Below, piece after piece: positions 61,401-64,000 of a DNA stretch of 64,000 nucleotides (its first letter is position 1; each line of letters opens with the position of its first letter). The notes below the pieces were generated by a model, which ran no database searches, had not been told where the DNA came from, and saw only the letters and a program-made list of their open reading frames with translations. The translations under genes and the position numbers were made by a program. The stretch comes from Epiperipatus broadwayi. Lineage: Eukaryota > Onychophora > Udeonychophora > Euonychophora > Peripatidae. Where the stretch lies: the NCBI GenBank assembly GCA_028023455.1, contig JAQFVV010012395.1, positions 3,100,001-3,164,000 on the forward strand. Direction: 5' to 3'.

Positions 61401-64000
61401 TTATTTACAATATCATTGCGGAAGTTATCATCCAAACATAGGCGCTGTTAAACTTTTAGTAGGATGTCACAATAGATAATACAGAATTGCCTCACTAACA
61501 AGCTATCTATTAGAATTTTAAAACATTTGGATGAGTTATTAAGAATATATTCAATTAAGATAAATAGTTTCAATATTTAGCTAATTTAGTTTTAATCTGT
61601 TCTAATTAAATCATCCCATTAAACAAACATTTAATAAATAAAAAAATATATAGTTTAAACTAGAAGCTTAGCAATACAATTTATGAAATATATCCCTTTG
61701 TCAGACAACAACTCGTAATACTTTTATTAACAATATTGAAACACATTACAGATTAAAATAACTTTAATCTGAACTATTCTATGATTGAGTTTGAACTAGC
61801 AAACTTGTATGATAATGATGATTATCATATAAAGATAAATAAGATATTGTCTAGCACTATTTTATTTTTTTGAATAAAATAATAAAATGTATGGAACATT
61901 CATCAGAAGCCATGTACACATATTATATACTTGATTTATGTCCACATAATAATGAAATATTTAACCTTAAAATGATTTACTAATCCATCTGCGAATTACT
62001 TCCAGATGGTGATGAAAAACAACATTGTGTATGTGCACTTCCTATTATGCTATTGCTAATACATTATTGGTTTACTTATGAACTACTGACAAGGCACAGC
62101 AGCACAATACAGACATTGTTTCATTTAACAAAAGCACTCACTACAAATAACAAAGTGCATCTTGAAGTTCTAAGTCCTTCAACATCTATCCTATCATTAA
62201 TATATCATTCTTAAAAAGCATAAATAACTTCACTTTCCATGGTGGAAAATATTTAATAACATCATGACAGATAAATTAATAAAGACAGGCTTAATAAAGA
62301 CAGGCTCCTCAGAGCAAAACTACACCATAAAACAATTTTCTCATGGGACCTAGCTACTTTAGCAACATATGAAAGTAATCTTAGAATATAAACACTATCC
62401 TCTCATGAAATAGAAATGTGAACAATGGGGAGAGTGCATTCTATCCTGCAAAGCACAATAGGCAAACAATGTCTAATAAAGTAATGCTTGGAGGCGTAAA
62501 TCCTAGACTAAATGATGGCAAGATAACAAAATGATCACTTTATAAACTAGTTGTAATATTCACGCTAAAAATTACATACATTAAGCAATATCTGAAACCA
62601 ATAAGTTTACTGTTAGTCAAATGACTGTAAAAACAATAAAAATTCTGCATTAAATAATGAACACACACACATACAATGAACAGAATAAAAATTTATAAAG
62701 ACAAAGTGGACATAATAGCAAAGTAAATACTAATAAATATATGACTATTAAACATTCAGTTATATTAAATTTAACCATAAATTATTGTATCATAGTAATT
62801 ATGAAAATATTGAACTTCTGATAAACATTCATCGGCTGTTTACCTATAAATAGAACACTCGTGAACGCTATTATAAAATTTTAAAAAATGCAAGAGATAA
62901 GTATCTACTTGAATAAAAGGCATTATAAAATTTAGCTTAAACCAACGAATATAAAAATTTTACGTTATATGTTGTAGGAATACCTATACATTTTATTATA
63001 TATCCATTATTAAAGAAGAATAAGAATAACAATACCACCACCACCTATAAAATATTTTAAAATATATATATATATTATAAAACACCTTAGTTCTTTAGTA
63101 TAGATCCTTCCGTAGTGGGCAGTTTGTCGAGGGTGTGATGTCCTTCCTCGGCAGATTATCTGTTGAATGAAGCATCCGTACTAATTAAATATATTTTCTT
63201 TCATAGAAAATAATAGCAAACACAACTTTCCGCAAGTAAGCAATAAATAAAATATTAACAAATGTCTTACTCTAAATAAACAAAGGTTTGGATCCATTTT
63301 TAAAACAATTTGTTAAATGTAAGCTAGTTTGTTTGAAAATTTTCATTTAATAACACATAATATTAATTAAGTAAGTTGTCTGTTGAATTTTGTTTCTCCA
63401 CAGTTCCATTGAAAATAAACAATTCTTTCTTTTTCCTTCTCTTTTTTAAAAAAAATGTACATTTAAAAAGTAATTCTTAATTATTATTTTTAAAATTCAC
63501 GTAGAAATATCATTTTCAGTAAAAAAAAATTTAAAATTACAGTTTTAAGTTTTACAGTTCACAATTTAACACAACACATTTATTAAATGTCCATTGTTGT
63601 TATATCTGCAAACTATATTTCCTCTATAAAGCTTTTTTTTTTTAAATTTCTTTGGTTCAATTTTCTCTTAAGTATTCTTTCTTTTTCTTAGCAAAATACA
63701 GAGAAAGCAAAGCGTATTTTAAAAGTTCCCCTGTACCACAGATGATAGGATATTTGTTACTTGTAAATTTTATATTAAGTATTTCAAAATATTCATTGAA
63801 GTAAATGTAAATTTAGAATTTTTAGCATTAATAATTGGTAATAATAATTAATATAGCTGTTTATCTTCAAATCAAAATTTTTAACAGTCTTTTTTTTTAA
63901 ACTTTAATTTCTTTTTCCTAAAGGTGAAACACAAATAGCGAGAAGTAAAATAGTGCAGTGTTCAGCATGGTTTTATAAATTAACATAAAAGAAAATATCA
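58456..64000 (+). other. Start of the next intron of the KIAA0319L-like gene (at least 5.5 kb); transmembrane exon not found
   Basis: After donor GTAAGA no exon encoding a Trp-Ser start and a hydrophobic helix could be found, so the transmembrane and cytoplasmic exons probably lie beyond the window. The region is AT-rich. 60.4-63.4 kb looks repetitive (see next entry). A patch at 63105-63180 with higher GC (CCTTCCGTAGTGGGCAGTTT) may be the edge of a repeat. Confidence 0.6.
60420..63180. repeat. Putative copy 3 of the unclassified AT-rich dispersed repeat
   Basis: Weak blocks are shared with 7.9-9.1 kb and 31.6-33.3 kb: AAATACATTTTC near 60518, GATCTCAGGGTTCTTCTTAT near 60775, and TTTATTTACAATAT near 61400. 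A short direct repeat (TTAATAAAGACAGGC) occurs twice at 62277-62305. The limits are approximate and the grouping is tentative. Confidence 0.3.

Overview
The window is strongly AT-rich animal DNA. It carries long introns with canonical GT/AG splice sites, many poly-A/T and (TA)n runs, and many decayed transposable elements. I see no bacterial-style operons, rRNA or CRISPR. An AT-rich invertebrate (an arthropod such as a chelicerate or hemipteran is my best guess) fits the RTE-type LINEs, the K02A2.6-like Gypsy elements and the wording of the host protein. The sequence alone does not fix the species.

The only host gene I can support is on the + strand: five exons of a KIAA0319/KIAA0319L-type protein, spread over 29.9-58.5 kb. 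In order they encode the second half of the last PKD domain (29919-30057), a linker segment (36875-36945), the next juxtamembrane segment (46894-46988), a further extracellular segment (50391-50539) and the Cys-rich EGF-like stretch before the membrane (58333-58455). Reading phases across the four introns join perfectly (1, 0, 2, 1), and the last exon ends in phase 1. The N-terminal exons and the transmembrane/cytoplasmic exon were not found here, so the gene is open at both ends.

The rest is mobile and repetitive DNA. Left third (1-29.9 kb): the 3' end of an RTE-like LINE (1-847), a diverged 350-bp tandem duplication (2.7-3.3 kb), a Tigger/pogo-like MITE with TA target duplication (4955-5901), a 129-bp exact-frame tandem duplication (10.3-10.55 kb), an inverted SINE-like pair (11.94-12.12 kb), a very strong hairpin element (17.48-17.70 kb), a complete but internally deleted Gypsy element with both LTRs and a 5-bp TSD (18858-22505), and a ~1.95-kb fold-back element (27.8-29.75 kb) ending about 165 bp before the PKD exon. 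Introns: a second, longer Gypsy element (37613-43039) sits inside an older TA-flanked MITE (37590-43660). Next to it is an antisense, heavily decayed LINE of the same family as the one at position 1 (43.86-45.93 kb). Further on are a 112-bp-arm fold-back (48.64-49.01 kb), a ~600-bp higher-order tandem repeat with an inverted terminal copy (51.8-53.34 kb) and a minus-strand gag N-terminus (54.5-54.97 kb).

No clearly new biochemical system is visible. The observations most worth following up are the nested MITE, which resembles a repeat I associate with vertebrate genomes (possible horizontal transfer), the long fold-back beside an exon (possible intronic dsRNA), and the hairpin at 17.5 kb.
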